The notes under the pieces were generated by a model. The model was not told the DNA's origin. It saw only the letters and a program-made list of their open reading frames with translations, and made no database searches. Positions 47,191-59,915 of a stretch of DNA of 64,000 bases are shown piece after piece; position 1 is the first letter of the stretch, and the number at the start of each line of letters is the position of its first letter. The position numbers and the translations under genes are program-made. This stretch comes from Chinchilla lanigera (lineage: Eukaryota > Chordata > Mammalia > Rodentia > Chinchillidae): contig NW_004955417.1 in NCBI RefSeq assembly GCF_000276665.1, positions 29,396,321 to 29,460,320 of the forward strand, written 5' to 3'.

Positions 47191-47739
47191 TCCTTTTAAT
47201 CACAAATTCAAACTTTGAAGATATGTCCAGCAGTAAGTTTGGAGTCTAACATGCTCACATCTCTTGCCATTGGTAGTAAGAACTGAAATACTTGTTCAGT
47301 TCATAAAGATTTGCTTTAAATAGACGTCTTTCACAGAGCCAGGGGGCTGAAGGCAGATCAGCACAGCTCTGTCTCCCAGTCCTAAGCCCTGGGTACTTCT
47401 TGCCCAAATATAGAATGATCATCCACCAAGAACTCGACGTTCATCAAAATCCATTAATGCATGAGCAGACATTTATGGGTCTCACTGACTTCAACTGCGT
47501 GATGTTCCTTTTATTTTCTTTTACATATCCATAAACTGATGCTTGATGGAGAGAAATTTTCAAGAGGCCAAACCAAGCAAAATTTAATTTATCTACATCT
47601 CTTAATTTTTACTGGAATGAATGTTCATATCAGATTCCATTCTAATAAAAACCAAAGGATTATCTAGCTTCAATAATAAAACCTCACTTGCTCCGGCATC
47701 ACCAGACTGAATCTCCAATCCTACAATGGTTTTGAAAAG
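47191..47739. other. Unassigned non-coding stretch
   Basis: Nothing recognisable. Confidence 0.45.
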
Positions 47740-47880
47740 GATGTTTTAATATTTCCATCTTAGAAATGAGATAAATCAAAACTGGAGAGGTTAAGTCACT
47801 TGCTGAAGGTCATGACATGAGTAAGATAGAAACTAAGACCCTGAAGCTTCTCAGCTTCTGTTATCTCCTGGATCCTGGCA
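47740..47880 (-). mobile_element. MIR SINE relic
   Basis: 'tttccatcttagaaatgagat', 'ggagaggttaagtcacttgc' and 'tgaaggtcatgacatgagtaag' follow the reversed MIR core. Confidence 0.65.
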
Positions 47881-48575
47881 GCTGCTCCCCCATATTGATG
47901 AAGAAAACAAAAGCAGTAGCAGAAACTTAGAATAAGGCTGAGCCTCTTCTTTTTTGTCCATTTCTTCTCCTCCCCCAACTCCTCATCGCTTTTCTTCTCT
48001 TCCTTTGAATCAAAAGTAACTTGACTTGGCTGGAGAGATAATCAAAATTATCATCTTTAAATAAGAAAACATATACTGAGTTCCTATACCTGGGTTCACA
48101 TAATCAGGAGAAATATTGATGTCAACACTGAATTTTCTTTTGCTACATCTATTGTGCTCTGCTGTGACTCAAGTTGCTTTACTCTAAATCTCTCAAAAAT
48201 TTCACATTTACTTAGGAAAGAGTTTAACCTCTGATTTTGCCTAGTTTCCAACCTCAGCTTCAGAAGATTCTGTATAATCTTTCCACCTGCCCAAGATTTG
48301 AATGTCCAAATCATCTGCAACGGTATCATTCCTTCCATCATGGCTTCTCCTCCCACATCCTAGAGAACTTCAGTCGTCCATCTGACCTATGGCTCTTAGG
48401 TGTTAAGAATGGAACTCACAGACCCATTGGACATCTAACAAAACTCCCATAACAGGCACTGCTATCAAAAGGTCTGTGCAGTTTTGAGGAGTTCTCAGGT
48501 GTCCTGGAACATATCTTCAGACCTGGACTCTCAACCTCAGCCTGGTGAGACTCTTCTTCGTCTGCCTCAGCTTCT
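47881..48575. other. Unassigned non-coding stretch
   Basis: Nothing recognisable. Confidence 0.45.
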
Positions 48576-48968
48576 TGTGCCGTGATAGCTTGTGTCTAGA
48601 TGTCCCCCAAAGCCTCATGCAGTTTTTTGGGATGTGGCTGAATCTAGAGCATGTGATTGATTCATAATGCAATGCTGGATTAAAGGTGCTGGGATTAGGG
48701 TGAGTGGTTGCTGGGTCAGTCCACTGATTGGATTGGCACTGCCCTGGTCCTGGTAGACTGGATACAAGAAGGAGGCTTCTCTCCCTCTCTCATTGCTTTT
48801 GGTGTCTTCCACCACCACCATGAATGACTGCCCCTCTTGTGCCACCCTGCCTTGGACCCAGCCAAGAATGGACTGAAACCTCTACAAACTGTGAGCTAAA
48901 TAAGCCTTCCTCCCTTAACTTCGGGTACCTGGTATTTTATCTCAGCAATGAGAAAAGTAACTAAGACA
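48576..48968 (+). mobile_element. MaLR-type solo LTR
   Basis: About 393 bp, starting near TGTGCCGTGATAGC and ending 'gagaaaagtaactaagaca'. Near the end it has 'ctctacaaactgtgagctaaataag', the same block as in the complete element at 3199-5809. It is therefore a related MaLR subfamily. No clear target duplication was found. Confidence 0.78.
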
Positions 48969-51269
48969 ATGCCCTGTCTTCATCTTTCTCTTGGATGAGA
49001 GTTTAATCCCTCATTCAGTTCTCCACCCCACCCAATCAATTCTTTAACCACAGGCCAAGACAGACATTCAAAACTAAGCATCTGAGCATGCCCAGTGCTG
49101 GCAGGGATGTTCCAGAGCAAGCCCGCAGCAGCTGGCAGGAGCAGAGCGTGGGCGTCACTTCCAGGCTTCTGCTTCCGAGACGTTGAATAATAGCTTTCAA
49201 GCATAGTGGGGTGTCTCCACCACAAACACCGGAGAATGTTACAAGTCAGAGAGGAGGTTCACTTGTACACCACATTTTCAGACACTGGCATTTCTCCTTT
49301 CCTATAAGTGCTTCCGCGTGCGCAGCCTCTGTAATCAGGCCTTCAACTTCCTTCCCGGCTCCGTATCCTGCCCGCCTCTGTGGACTGCTTAGCATGACCT
49401 CCGACTTTGCAAAGCCGAAGCCTCTCGATTATACCAAATGGTTTTCCACATCTGCAGCCCAGAAGGTACCAGTCCCAAGGGCAAAAATTCCTCCTCTCAG
49501 AACCAACCTACTGTGTTCAAAGCCGGTCTTCAGCTTTGCTCTTTTACCAGGTCCTCTCTGAAGCACCACTCCAAAGCAGCCCTGCTCCCAGACCCAGCGC
49601 TGCTCCTTACCCTGTCATGACATTCCAGTTGTTCGATAAGGGTTTGTTTATTGAGGGCCCTCTAGGCACTGATAATGTATTTCTATCTGTTCCAAATTTA
49701 TTGTAAACTCCTGGGCGAAGATTGCAGTATTTCCTCTTGGTTCTCCACGCTGAGCCTCCATACCAAGTATAGAGCTTTCCCATTGGTCAATAAAAGTTGC
49801 ATTTAAAGAACATCATTTCTAGTTCCAGTACAATTCAATACCTCATTTGATTGTTCATAGAGACCCAGTAGTGAAGCCAGAATTAATTCGATATATGTGT
49901 TCCATTTAATATGCAGCCCAGTGAAGAGGTGTACCAACTAGTCAGAAAGCAGAAGATAATGTCCCACTAGACCCCTTTGTCTTTAAAGCACATATAGAAG
50001 TACTTCCGGGTCATTAGTTCCTTCAAGGTTAATTTGCAGCCCACTTGACTGGGTGCTGTGAACCTCAGTGAGGACGGACCTTCAGAAGGCTGCTTGAGGA
50101 TCTATGGCTTTGCCGAGCTTTGGTGGATATTAACTGGGCTGGATGTCACATCTTTTCAGTGACTCATTCCTCACAGCAGTCAGGAAGAATGAATACTTCT
50201 ATTCCTAAATTCCCAAAGAGGAAAAGAAGGCAAGAAGATGTGTGATTTGTCCACATTTAGCATGAAATGTGTGCAGCATATGCACTGTCACAAAGCGACC
50301 AGACAGCATTTTAATTGCTCATCTAACCTCCAGAAAGAGTCACCATCTGCTGGAACTGAAGATTGAAGATCTAAAACCTGACAGCAAACTGAAAGCTCAT
50401 AACAAACCCAAGAGCCTAGTCATAAATCTCGGGAAACATCCACAGTAAAATGTAACTTATCTACAATTAGGAAAAGTATAATGCCACCAATTAGAAAAGA
50501 TGCATTGCTGGGGAGAAAACGCACCATGAAAGAGAACTTTAACCTTTGGAACACAGCCTTCAGTGCAAGCACGGTGATCTGTGGCCAAGGTACTATCCCT
50601 CTGACCTCCTACCACCCAATCCACCCATCTCCCCGCAAAGACTATACATTTATCACTAATATTAGTTTCAATCAAATTACCAAAGGCCAGGTGACATTTT
50701 CACAGAGCCAAGCTATTCCCCCTGGAAATGTCAAAGTTTTGCCACAGATCAGTTGCTACCTTCATGTTTTGCAAGAAAAGCCAGTCATTGCTCTAACCAA
50801 TTCAAACTCCTGTACCCGTGTGCTCCTAGGTGCATGACACAGTCCTCAAAGGACTGAAAGTCTCATAGTCAAAGAGCCACTCCCTCCGATTCTGACTGGC
50901 TACGCAATCCTCAGCTATGGGTAAAATTCAGCAGAATCTCTGCCTTAACCGCAATCACAGCCCAGCAAGTGCTGGTGACTAACAGTGGCGGCTGGCGTTC
51001 CTGGGCATTCAGTTCCTGGGCGTTCCAGTGGACAAACTGGACACTCACTTTAATTATAAAATGTTGCTAAGTGCCAGGCACTGTGTGCTGCTGGGAACCT
51101 GAAAACTGGTCACGTGCGGCCTTGCTGATTACATTTTGAGAGAGAGATGTTCTTGGGTGACGTGGGCGATGGCAGGGCAGCAGAGTTCCGAGAGAGGACA
51201 CAGCACAGTGGCACCCAAGTCGGGAGATTAGGAAGGAAGCTGAGTGGGTGATTGGTGGCTGGATACAGT
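48969..51269. other. Unassigned non-coding stretch
   Basis: Open frames at 49211-49706 and 50481-50837 have no recognised motif or splice support. No dated repeat was recognised. Confidence 0.4.
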
Positions 51270-51480
51270 GGCTTGCAGAAAAATGCCCCCTCCCTAACTA
51301 CGCCCGTGTCCTAATCCTCGCAGCCCAGAATATGCTGATTCACACAGCAGAAGGGCTTTGCAGATGGGATTCAGTTTAGATTTCGATATGAGATTATTCT
51401 GAAGCATAGAGGGAGGAACAACGCAAGAATGTAATGCAAAATAACAACGCAATCATCCTCCGGAACGGTGCCGTCACGGC
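51270..51480 (+). mobile_element. MLT1-like LTR fragment
   Basis: 'ggcttgcagaaaaatgccccc', 'gtgtcctaatcctcgcagccc', 'cagaagggctttgcagatggg' follow the left part of an old MLT1/MST-type LTR. Confidence 0.5.
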
Positions 51481-53839
51481 TGTGTGTTGTCGTGAGCCCT
51501 ATGACTGTGACGACCTGTTCCAGCACCTCAGGAAGCCAACGCTCAGGGGCTTCAGGCTCCTGGCCTCTTCTGAGATGTCAGCTCCCTCTGTTGTCTTTGC
51601 CCGTTTGTACACAAGCAGCCCTTGTAATTCTTCCATGTCACCTGAGTTTCTTTTTCATTTCAAAGGACTTGATGATTCTAACCACACAACTGCTGCTTTA
51701 CTTCTTTGCAGTCTTTCTTTCATCGAGCTGCAAATCCTACTGACGCAGAAGTGTGTCCATTTACACCCTGCCTGCACAGCACGCGCTACCCAGCTGCACG
51801 CGGAAAAGGCTGACTGTGCAAGAGCAGGTTCTGAGCTGCACCAGCCCGTCAGAGAGAATCCAGAAGAGAGTCCCTCCAAGGAGCTGAAAATGGCCCAATG
51901 TGTGGGGAGCACACACAGAAGGGACCAGGGGTCACACTAAGTAGCATAAACATCGTGACTATTCTTCAAGCGAAAAATGCCAGTGTGAGATGTGTTTTGA
52001 AGTTGGAAGTGGGGTTATCAGAACTGTTTTATGTAAAAGAATCTTCTTCCAGTTTTGTAGAGTATAATCATCAGGGACACAGACAGGCGTATGGAAATGC
52101 TTGTAAGATTTCCAGCTCAGCCAGAAAGGGAACGCCGAGTGTGGACAGAAAGCGATCAGGATGTGGAGAGAAGGTGATCCGCTAGCTCAATAAAAAGGAT
52201 CCGATCATTTTCTTTTAAAAGCCATAATTTTGGCAAAAATAAAGAACATGTGTTAACTACACAATTGTATTAGTCCTTCCTTCTGTTATATTTTAGCTCA
52301 GTACTTTAGAGTTCTAGAGAATTTATGGTCATCAGAGTTTTGAGGACGTGGTTAACTTAGAAAGCATTTCATGGACTCAAGTTACCCAAAAGCCAACACC
52401 CTGATAGTTCTTCCCGTGGCAATGCTTTCCGTTGCTTTTAGTCATTAGACTGCTGTCCCTCAATCCATCATGTGTGCCACGGTAAAGTGATATTCTTGTT
52501 ATTTAAATTTGTTATGCGGTCAACATAAATTTGTTATGTTATACTTAAAACAATATTAAATCAACCTCATCCTTGCAAAATCGATAAAATCACAATTTAG
52601 AGCGCCATTGTAATTTTCTAACAAATATTAAAATATTAATAATGACCAATGGTATTTTGTTTGCCATCTAAAATCATTCTGTCAAGTCACCACCAAGGTG
52701 GGCAACAAAGAAAACAGCGAGTCTGTATCTAAGTGCCTGTATCAGTGGAACAAATCAATTTGCAAAAGAAGTAAATGTGAGAGTAGAAGCTTAGGTCAAA
52801 CCTTGCAACCACCATTTGTATGCTGTGCACACAGAAGCTAGTTTCTTTTCATCTGAGAAGTTATAGGCTCTCCCCTGAGGCCCCCTCCCCTATCCCCTGC
52901 TCCCCCCCCACCTCCTAGCTAGGATACTATGTAATGGCTTAACTTACTCCAGTGGAAATTGTTTTCCATTACCAACCAAAATGAAAAACAGAGAAATTTT
53001 TAGAAATTTTTGTTAATCTTCCAGCTGCTGTCTGGTCTGAAAGAGAATGTTTTCTGTGAGGAAATCCTAATTCTTCAATTTTCTTCCAGGCCAGATGTAA
53101 GTGCACACAATTCTGCAAAGTTCTTGCTACTATTGCTTCATGTTGTCCTGCTGTGTTTATGGATCTGTGTGCACGGCTACATCAGAAGAAACTGAAATAC
53201 CATGTACATAATTCACTAAGGTAGTTTACATTATGAGACTGCAGAATGAAGGTAAACCACAAATCTAGGCAAGCTGAAACTTAAGAAGTCTTTTATGCTG
53301 TTTTCTCAATATTTCAAGTCAATAAAGTATACAATTAATTGCAAATTTGTAACGACCAGTTTTAGATGTAAAGCAATAAATTTATATAATTCAACAAGTG
53401 GAAAGTTTGCTTCAAAATTCCTCCTTTCAGTCTAATTTTATCCCTGTGGCATTTACTGAATACCCACATGATGAATTAATTGAGCCAAGTGTTCTTTTAC
53501 CAAACCACTGTCCTATAACCAGCTAATACATAATTCAGCAAAATCTCATTACTTTCTTGTTCTATTATTTTGGGACATAAAGTATTTCAAACAGGTTGAG
53601 CATCAATTTATCTTTTAATATAATACTTTTTTTTAAATTGCCAAATTCCAATAATGTAAACAAGGGAAGCATTTAATCGGCTTAAAAGCTAAGGTCACGG
53701 TTGCTTGGGGGATTTACAAAAAAGAAACTACCTTAATCACAGTATTTGCAGAAAAACAAAGGGTAAGCGGAATACTTAAAATTTTCTTCAGCTTCTATTC
53801 CCACCTAACCTTTTATTTTTAATTTTTGTGATGTTTAAG
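51481..53839. other. Unassigned non-coding stretch
   Basis: The 168-codon frame 51434-51940 has competing frames on both strands and no recognised family. A C-rich run lies at about 52890-52912. The rest is AT-rich with nothing recognisable. Confidence 0.4.
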
Positions 53840-54620
53840 TGCAGGTACAAAAAGTATAAATACTAATAATTTAAAATATTTATGTAATTAAATATACTTG
53901 GATATATTCAAAGATATGTATATATGCATATAGAAGTATATAATTTATATAATACTCTCTTAAATCCTCTGCTTGATAATGTTTTCATTTTGTTTTGTTT
54001 TGTTTCTTATAGCTCAGATTTTCTCCATAATTTTTAAATCCATGTAATAATCCAAAGAAAGGTAAAAAATATACACACAGATGAATATGATTTTGCTATA
54101 TTATATAATAAATTATGTGCTAAACTAGAAAGAGATGTCTACAGAAATACAGTTTTAAGTGAGATACAAAAGACTAACACCCTTTTCCATTCTACATCTG
54201 GTAATCTGAGCAACTTCATTAAAGATAACAATATGTAATATAACAACCATTGTTAATTTCCTATCATCTTGTTTTGAAATTCTGTATCTTTTTATTGTTT
54301 TTATGTTGTTTTGATTTTATCTTTGTTATTGTTATCTTGTTTTCTTTTCTCTTTAAAAAAAAGACTAACACAATACAGAATACTCAAGTAAAATACTGAC
54401 ATATACCATAATATATACTTTTATTACACCTATAATATATACTTTATAGGTAAAGAGATTTTCTTCACTAACATTAATGAGAATACTTGCATATATTTCA
54501 GTGCATATTAAAGTTTTGCAAGATAAAGTGTTTGGAAGATGTTAAAAATATATAATACTTTAAGCTGTATGTCTTACATATATATTACGAGCACATATAT
54601 CATATATAGATATATCTAAA
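53840..54620. other. Very AT-rich segment with TA-rich short tandem tracts
   Basis: Dense 'tatata' and 'ataatat' tracts occur at 53870-53960, 54400-54450 and 54570-54620. No gene was recognised. It may be a decayed LINE or simple AT-rich DNA. Confidence 0.6.
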
Positions 54621-54944
54621 GTTCATATTTCACATGTGAAAAAAACACATTTCCCAGTTTCTCAGTCTAGAATTTGCGAATCTAAATGACCCCGAGGTGT
54701 TCCAGTTCTGATTTTCTGATGGAACATTCTATCCTACCAACACTTGGTATCTTAATGCTTTTGCTTCTGCGTTAGGAAAAATGTTTATTATTTACATAGA
54801 CAGATTTCTGAATTTTTATTAAATGCTCACTATAGTCAGTGTGAAACTGACTATACTAAGCAAACTAAAACTAAGAAATATCTTTTGAACTTTGAGGTTA
54901 ATTAAAATCTAGGACTTTCTTTGTAATTTAATTCTATTTACATA

Positions 54945-55120
54945 TTGAGAGTTTTGTTTTTTTATTTATTTTTTGATCTTTTTGAGACACAGTCTCGCTA
55001 TGCAGTTCAGGGTGGCCTTGAGCTGACTTTATATCTCAGGGTGGTCTTGAACTCACAAAGATCCTCCTGCCTCAGCCTCCCGAGTCCTGGGATTACAGGC
55101 GTGCCCCACCACGCCCAGCT
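54945..55120 (-). mobile_element. B1 SINE
   Basis: Reversed B1: a T-rich tail, then 'tttttgagacacagtctcgc', 'tatgcagttcagggtggcc', 'cctcctgcctcagcctccc', 'gagtcctgggattacaggc', ending 'caccacgcccagct'. The open frame 54945-55211 reads through it. Confidence 0.92.
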
Positions 55121-56100
55121 CATCCGGAGAGATTTAAAGAAAATAGCACTTAAAATGACTTGTCATCTGAATGCAGAAGATAAAGGTAAGTTGATTACTT
55201 CAGACATCTGAATGAGGGTCAGAAACTGTCTAAGAACAAGCAACTTTTGACCTCTTGTTTATTTAATAGAGTAATTTTTAGTTACTAGAGAAAACCTGGA
55301 AACCATAAAAAATGACAATGAATAGAAATCATGATACTCTTCTGATTCATATGTACGCACATATTCATACATATTTTCTATGAACAGATTGTACAAACTT
55401 TGCCATTAACATTTTGTCATTTTTTGCCATTTCACTTTCTTTGCTGATGTCATTTTTATGTTTTCAAAATGGATGTTGTACATCAAAAGGTCATGTGAAA
55501 ATTTATCATTTTCCAAATATTTACAAAATTTTATAAAATATTTACAAAATGTATATTTTCCAATTTATATTACCCACCTTTTTGTTTGCTTTTGTGTTAC
55601 TTGTTTGCGGTGGTGACCTTTATACATGTTGGAGCTGTGCTATACCGTGAAGGGACACCCCTTTTACTGCTGTCCATTGTAATAACGTTGTAACACAGCA
55701 CATGTGGGCATTTTTTTCAGTGTGACATAGAATATATTTCAAATCCTTTTGCTTCTTTCCAAAGTCACTGCCACTGTCTTACTTCATTTTTCGTCCGAGT
55801 GGCCATGTCATGGTGGCTGAGAACAGACCACATTCACCGTGGCCCTCCAGGGCCGCCAAGCTCATCCCGAGCCAGCTGCTCTTCCTTCGCACAGGTCCTG
55901 TTGTCGTGGCATTCCTGCCACTCCTCCTCGGGCCCACTGAAACTCTTCCCAGCACACAACTTGCTCATGCACCGTTCTGTCTGCAGCTGTCCTCTCCCTT
56001 TGCACAACACCACAGCCAGCTCGAACACACCCTTTGTGTCTTCTTCTACATGTTGGGTCCTCAGGGAAGACACATCTTGGATAGCTTTTCAGTACCCAGA
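55121..56100. other. Unassigned non-coding stretch
   Basis: A minus-strand frame at 55834-56073 (79 codons) and plus-strand frames at 55799-56152 compete. None is recognised. No clear repeat was seen. Confidence 0.4.
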
Positions 56101-56300
56101 TTCTTTTTCTTTTCAGTCCTGTAGATTGAGCCCATGGCTGCTCTACCACTGAGAGACAAATCCAGTCCTTATTACTTTTTATTTTGATACAGAGCTCACT
56201 AAGTGGCCCAGGCACCCCCCCAGGTGGCTTTGAACTTTACATCCTCCTGCCTCAGCCTCCCCTGTAGCTGGGATTAGAGGCCTGGCCACCACGCCCAGTG
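56101..56300 (-). mobile_element. B1-dID composite SINE
   Basis: A reversed ID unit ('cctgtagattgagcccatgg', 'ctctaccactgagagacaa') is joined to a reversed B1 ('tgatacagagctcactaag', 'cctcctgcctcagcctccc', 'ccaccacgcccagtg'). Same composite type as 10331-10567, more diverged. Confidence 0.85.
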
Positions 56301-57099
56301 CCATGAAATTCTTCACAGAACCTGTCACATTAGTATATTTATATATACATGAAATTATTTTTCTTCTAGAATATTAAATTTGCTCCATTTTTACACCTCC
56401 TCCTGGATTTTCCTGTTGTACTGAGCAGTACTAAAGGAACGGCTCTGTGTCCACTGGTATTCCTGTCTCAGATGGGCACATGGAATCAGACACTCTTATC
56501 AGTTCACTCGCTGGGCCTCAACCGTGTTGCCAGTTCTCGGCTACTGTGTACAACGCTGAAGTAAAATCCCTCTCTCTATACACATGTGCTGCTCTAGTGG
56601 TAGCTTCTAAGGTCTTAGACACTACTTTTAAGAATGCATGTATGTTACATTGTCATGGATGTGGTCAGGTTGAGTTCTTGAAAAGCTACGAAATCTTGTA
56701 ATTTTACAAAGAATACACAGAATTCCAGGTATCCTATGACCCTGCCAACAGTAAGCGATACAGATACGTCTCCAGCCTAATTAGAGTAAGTACATCGTTA
56801 ATTTTAAGTTTTCTTACTACCAATGCAGTCGGAAATCTTTCTGTGGGTCTGTTGGGTATTTGGACTTATTCCCCTCTGTATTGTCTATCAATATATATTG
56901 CCTATTTTCCTCCTCATTATTTTTATTTGTCAATATGTAAAAGATTTTTGATACATTACATATATTATCTCTTTGTGTGAAATGTGAGTTACAGTTTTTT
57001 ATTCACATACTCATGAATCAGCATTATAGTATTTTATGCCTTTTAGGAATTTCACATTTAAATGCTCAGTAACCCAATGCTTATCTTCTCGGCCCTGCT
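56301..57099. other. Unassigned non-coding stretch
   Basis: Nothing recognisable. Confidence 0.45.
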
Positions 57100-57650
57100 C
57101 TCTTTGTCTCAGTTAAGAAACATCCTCTTAGTTTTGCCTACGTTCACAGTGTTTCTTAGAACATCTTTATTATATTTGAGTTGAGTATAAATCTCCTATA
57201 TTCTGAACATGGTATAAGATGTGCTTAGTTTTAATTACCCTGAGATAAATATCCAGTTGATCCAGCATACCTTAATAAGTTATTTCTTTTTTTTCACCAA
57301 TGTATGATCAGTTTTGGCAAATGTAATTGATTTGTATATGTAGTAGGTCTATTGCTGGATTTTTCTATTTTGTTCATATTTTGTTGCTCTACTTCAATAT
57401 CATGTTGACATGGTTACAAAGGCCTTTTTTTAGTGTTTTGATATCTTAAAAAGAGGCACACATTATTCTCCTAATTTATATACCTGGCTGTATTTTGCTA
57501 TTAAATCTGCTATATGTATTTAAGGTTCTTTTATCCACTTTTCCCTACTTTGTAGTAATAACCTTTAAGTAGAAGTTACTTTCACCTACAAACTTATTGG
57601 GATTCTAGGGAGTTTATAAGTGCATAATATTTTAGCTTAATTTTTTAAAA
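57100..57650 (-). mobile_element. Old L1 ORF2 relic, antisense
   Basis: Plus-strand wording is antisense L1: 'ccagttgatccagcatacctt', 'tcaccaatgtatgatcagtttt', 'caatatcatgttgacatggtta' followed by 'caaaggccttttttt'. Order matches the 3' half of ORF2 read backwards. Strongly decayed. Confidence 0.5.
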
Positions 57651-57782
57651 CTGTATCCTCTGATACCCAAGGATACTGAAAACCCGTCACATCTTTGCCT
57701 TCACGAACTAACGTCTGGGTACCAGGCTGAGGCACTGCATGGAAGCACATTTCTCCTGACCTGTGGTTGTTCTTCTGTCTTG

Positions 57783-57972
57783 TCATCGCATCCAGTCCAG
57801 GATCCGTTTTACACTCTGCTCCACCGTAGAGGGCGTGCTCCTCGGACGAGTGCTGGCCAGCTTGGAGTCCTGCGGGAACCCGCGCAGGCAGGCACAGACC
57901 CTGGGCGAGGGGTCCATGGCCTGTTTGGAATCGGTGAGCCTTTCCACCTGGCCACTAGCAGCTTCTCCAGTT
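57783..57972 (-). CDS. Candidate 3'-terminal coding exon, unknown gene
   Basis: On the minus strand a strong acceptor, 'ttttttaacgttttgttttccctcag' (AG at 57974-57973), leads into an open segment in phase 2. It reads TGEAASGQVERLTDSKQAMD, then PSPRVCACLRGFPQDSK, a Ser/Thr/Arg-rich piece, and ends VEQSVKRILDWMR before a TGA at 57785-57783. Third codon positions are mostly G or C and eight CpGs are kept in about 90 bp, unlike the AT-rich surroundings. The opposite strand gives a competing exon at 57796-57933, with acceptor 'cttgtcatcgcatccag', donor TCGgtgagc and phase 0-0. I recognise neither product. At most one strand is likely to be real. Confidence 0.35.
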
Positions 57973-57989
57973 CTGAGGGAAAACAAAAC

Positions 57990-58260
57990 GTTAAAAAATG
58001 TACCTTTCTCGTATCTGCTCCATTCTCCTCTCGTGATCTTTATTTCTCACTTTTTGATTCTCCTAGATCTGCCCACTACCTTGCTTGTATTTTCCAGTCT
58101 GTACATTCAACTTTCATCTCCCTTTGTACTTTGGGACACTTAAGTTTGATCTTCAGGATTCAGCTCAACTTGGTGACTCTGGTTTCAGCAGAAATCATTC
58201 TCTCCTCCCTTCATACAATGACTTATGCCACTGTGAAATTCACATTTGAACTCTAAAACA
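57990..58260 (+). mobile_element. Possible L2 LINE relic
   Basis: Pyrimidine-rich wording with 'cttcaggattcagctcaact' and 'cagcagaaatcattctctcctccc' in outline loosely follows an L2 3' region ('ttcaggtctcagctcaaatgtcacctcctcagagaggcc'). Weak. Confidence 0.3.
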
Positions 58261-58386
58261 CGTCCTCGTTTTTCTCTTTGACTCCTCTTTCTGTCCCTCC
58301 AGAAGCTCTGTCTCACTCAGGGTGGGTTCTACTGGGCTTTGTGCACCTTTCTTTGTGGCGTGGGGTCCGTAGAGATGGACAGCTCT

Positions 58387-58412
58387 TTGTGTGTGTGTGT
58401 GTGTGTTTGTTT
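58387..58412 (+). repeat. Short (TG)n microsatellite
   Basis: 'tgtgtgtgtgtgtgtgtg' followed by TTTG. Open frames on both strands across it are artefacts. Confidence 0.9.
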
Positions 58413-59670
58413 TTCCACCTGCTCACGGGGGCTCTGCTAACTGTAAACCCTCTAAACGCAGGGTTCTCACAGAGGGAAGAGGCTGTGAGTCCCCGCCTGT
58501 CTCTCCAGGACGGATGGCTCTCCAGCCAGCTCCCTGCGAAGGCCGGTGGGAAGATGTGCTGCTCCTGCTGTTCTTGTCCTGTCCTGCGCTGAGCAGCCTG
58601 GAGCCACCCCTCACTCCCGAGGGGCTCTGCACCCGGGGACTGTTCTGGTTCCCGAGGGCCGTCACCCTGAGTCCCGCCCTTCCCACTTGCTCCCTGTCTG
58701 TCGCTAGTGTCCCCCGGCCTGCATGGGAGAAATCCCAGCACTGGGTTTCTTCCACAGGATGCCACCCAGGCCAGCAGCGCCGTCTGCGTCTATCTGCGAA
58801 TGGTGCTGCAGCTCCTCCCCCAGGAGAGTCCAGTGGCCTGAGGACAGGCTAATACCGGGAACAGCGTGAGTCGGGCTTTGGCTGCCATGTTCCCAAAACA
58901 GCTCTCCCAGCTATTTTGCAAAGCCTGTCTCCTCTGAATGTTCACTGTGGGCAGAAGGCGGTAGCCACAAACCATGTCCGATCAGCGCAGCACTGTCTGT
59001 CCAAGCCCTGCACGGCCCCTGCAGCAAATTAAATACTGCTCTCATCAGTGTCTCCGGAGCGCATGTTTGTCCTGTTAATCCACACAGAATTTTTCAATTA
59101 AGCAGTCGGAGCTATGCCCACCTTCCTTCATTGTTCCTTGCACTGACTTTACACCCAGCAAGATGTTTCCAAATCAGGCACTTGCTAAACATAATGCGCA
59201 GATTCTTGGGGATCTTCTCTGTCAGCCAGATGCGTCTCTGACTCACTGACGTCCCTGGGGCCTGTCACAGAGGAGTGAGAGCTTCCTCTTTCCAGCAGCC
59301 TGCTTCCCATTAGAACAGGATGTGCCTACATCCATCTCGGAGCCATCCGAGATCAGTTTCCCTGTAAAACCAAGCAGCCCTTAGGGAGCCCCCTGGTGAG
59401 AACTGGAGCAGCAGCAGAGACCAGGGTGCTTATGAGATGATGAAAGGCGTGTGGGGAGGTTTCCTCTGTCCTCAGCTGCTTGGCACTCAGGGCGGGCCTG
59501 GGGGTCAGATGGCACCGCTGCCTTGCCTGAGGCAGGAGCTCTCTTCTTGCTGAGAACAGACATATACAAAAGTGAAAATGACAGCATGTCCTATATTGCT
59601 TCACCAGTAACTTTCCGCAAATGCCACAGAAAGGCACTGCGTGCCCCCCTTGCCCACCATGGTCTGTCAG
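58413..59670. other. Unassigned stretch, GC-rich to about 58830
   Basis: Between 58420 and 58830 several long overlapping open frames occur on both strands because stop codons are rare in GC-rich DNA. No frame has family motifs or good splice sites. Confidence 0.4.
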
Positions 59671-59915
59671 TGCCAGTGGTCCTCACACTGTGGGCAACTT
59701 TGTAACCCAGCGTCTGGGCGGTGCCCATCTGTGTGTGGAAACCAGGGACACTGCCTTCTCACTACTCATGCTTTCAAATGCTCGGACCGTGAGCAGGGCC
59801 AGGGAGCTTCAGGGAAAAATGCAAATCTCAGGCACCATGGTCAAGCTGCTGAGCCAGAATTTGCTGTTCAAGAGGCTCCCCTAATGATAAATATACAAAC
59901 TGGAGGGCCAATTAT
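59671..59915 (+). mobile_element. Possible MER5-type hAT relic
   Basis: 'ccagtggtcctcacactgtgg' resembles the MER5 start ('cagtggttctcaaa'). Farther on 'aaatgcaaatctcaggcacc' and 'gctgagccagaatttgctg' match its interior. The length is longer than usual, suggesting an internal insertion. Confidence 0.4.

Noticed and set aside
51434..51940. 168-codon plus-strand frame
   Set aside because: It begins in an MLT1-like LTR fragment, has competing frames, and shows no recognisable domain.
58313..58852. Three overlapping frames of 104-153 codons
   Set aside because: GC-rich DNA plus a TG tract explains the open frames on both strands. No family recognised.
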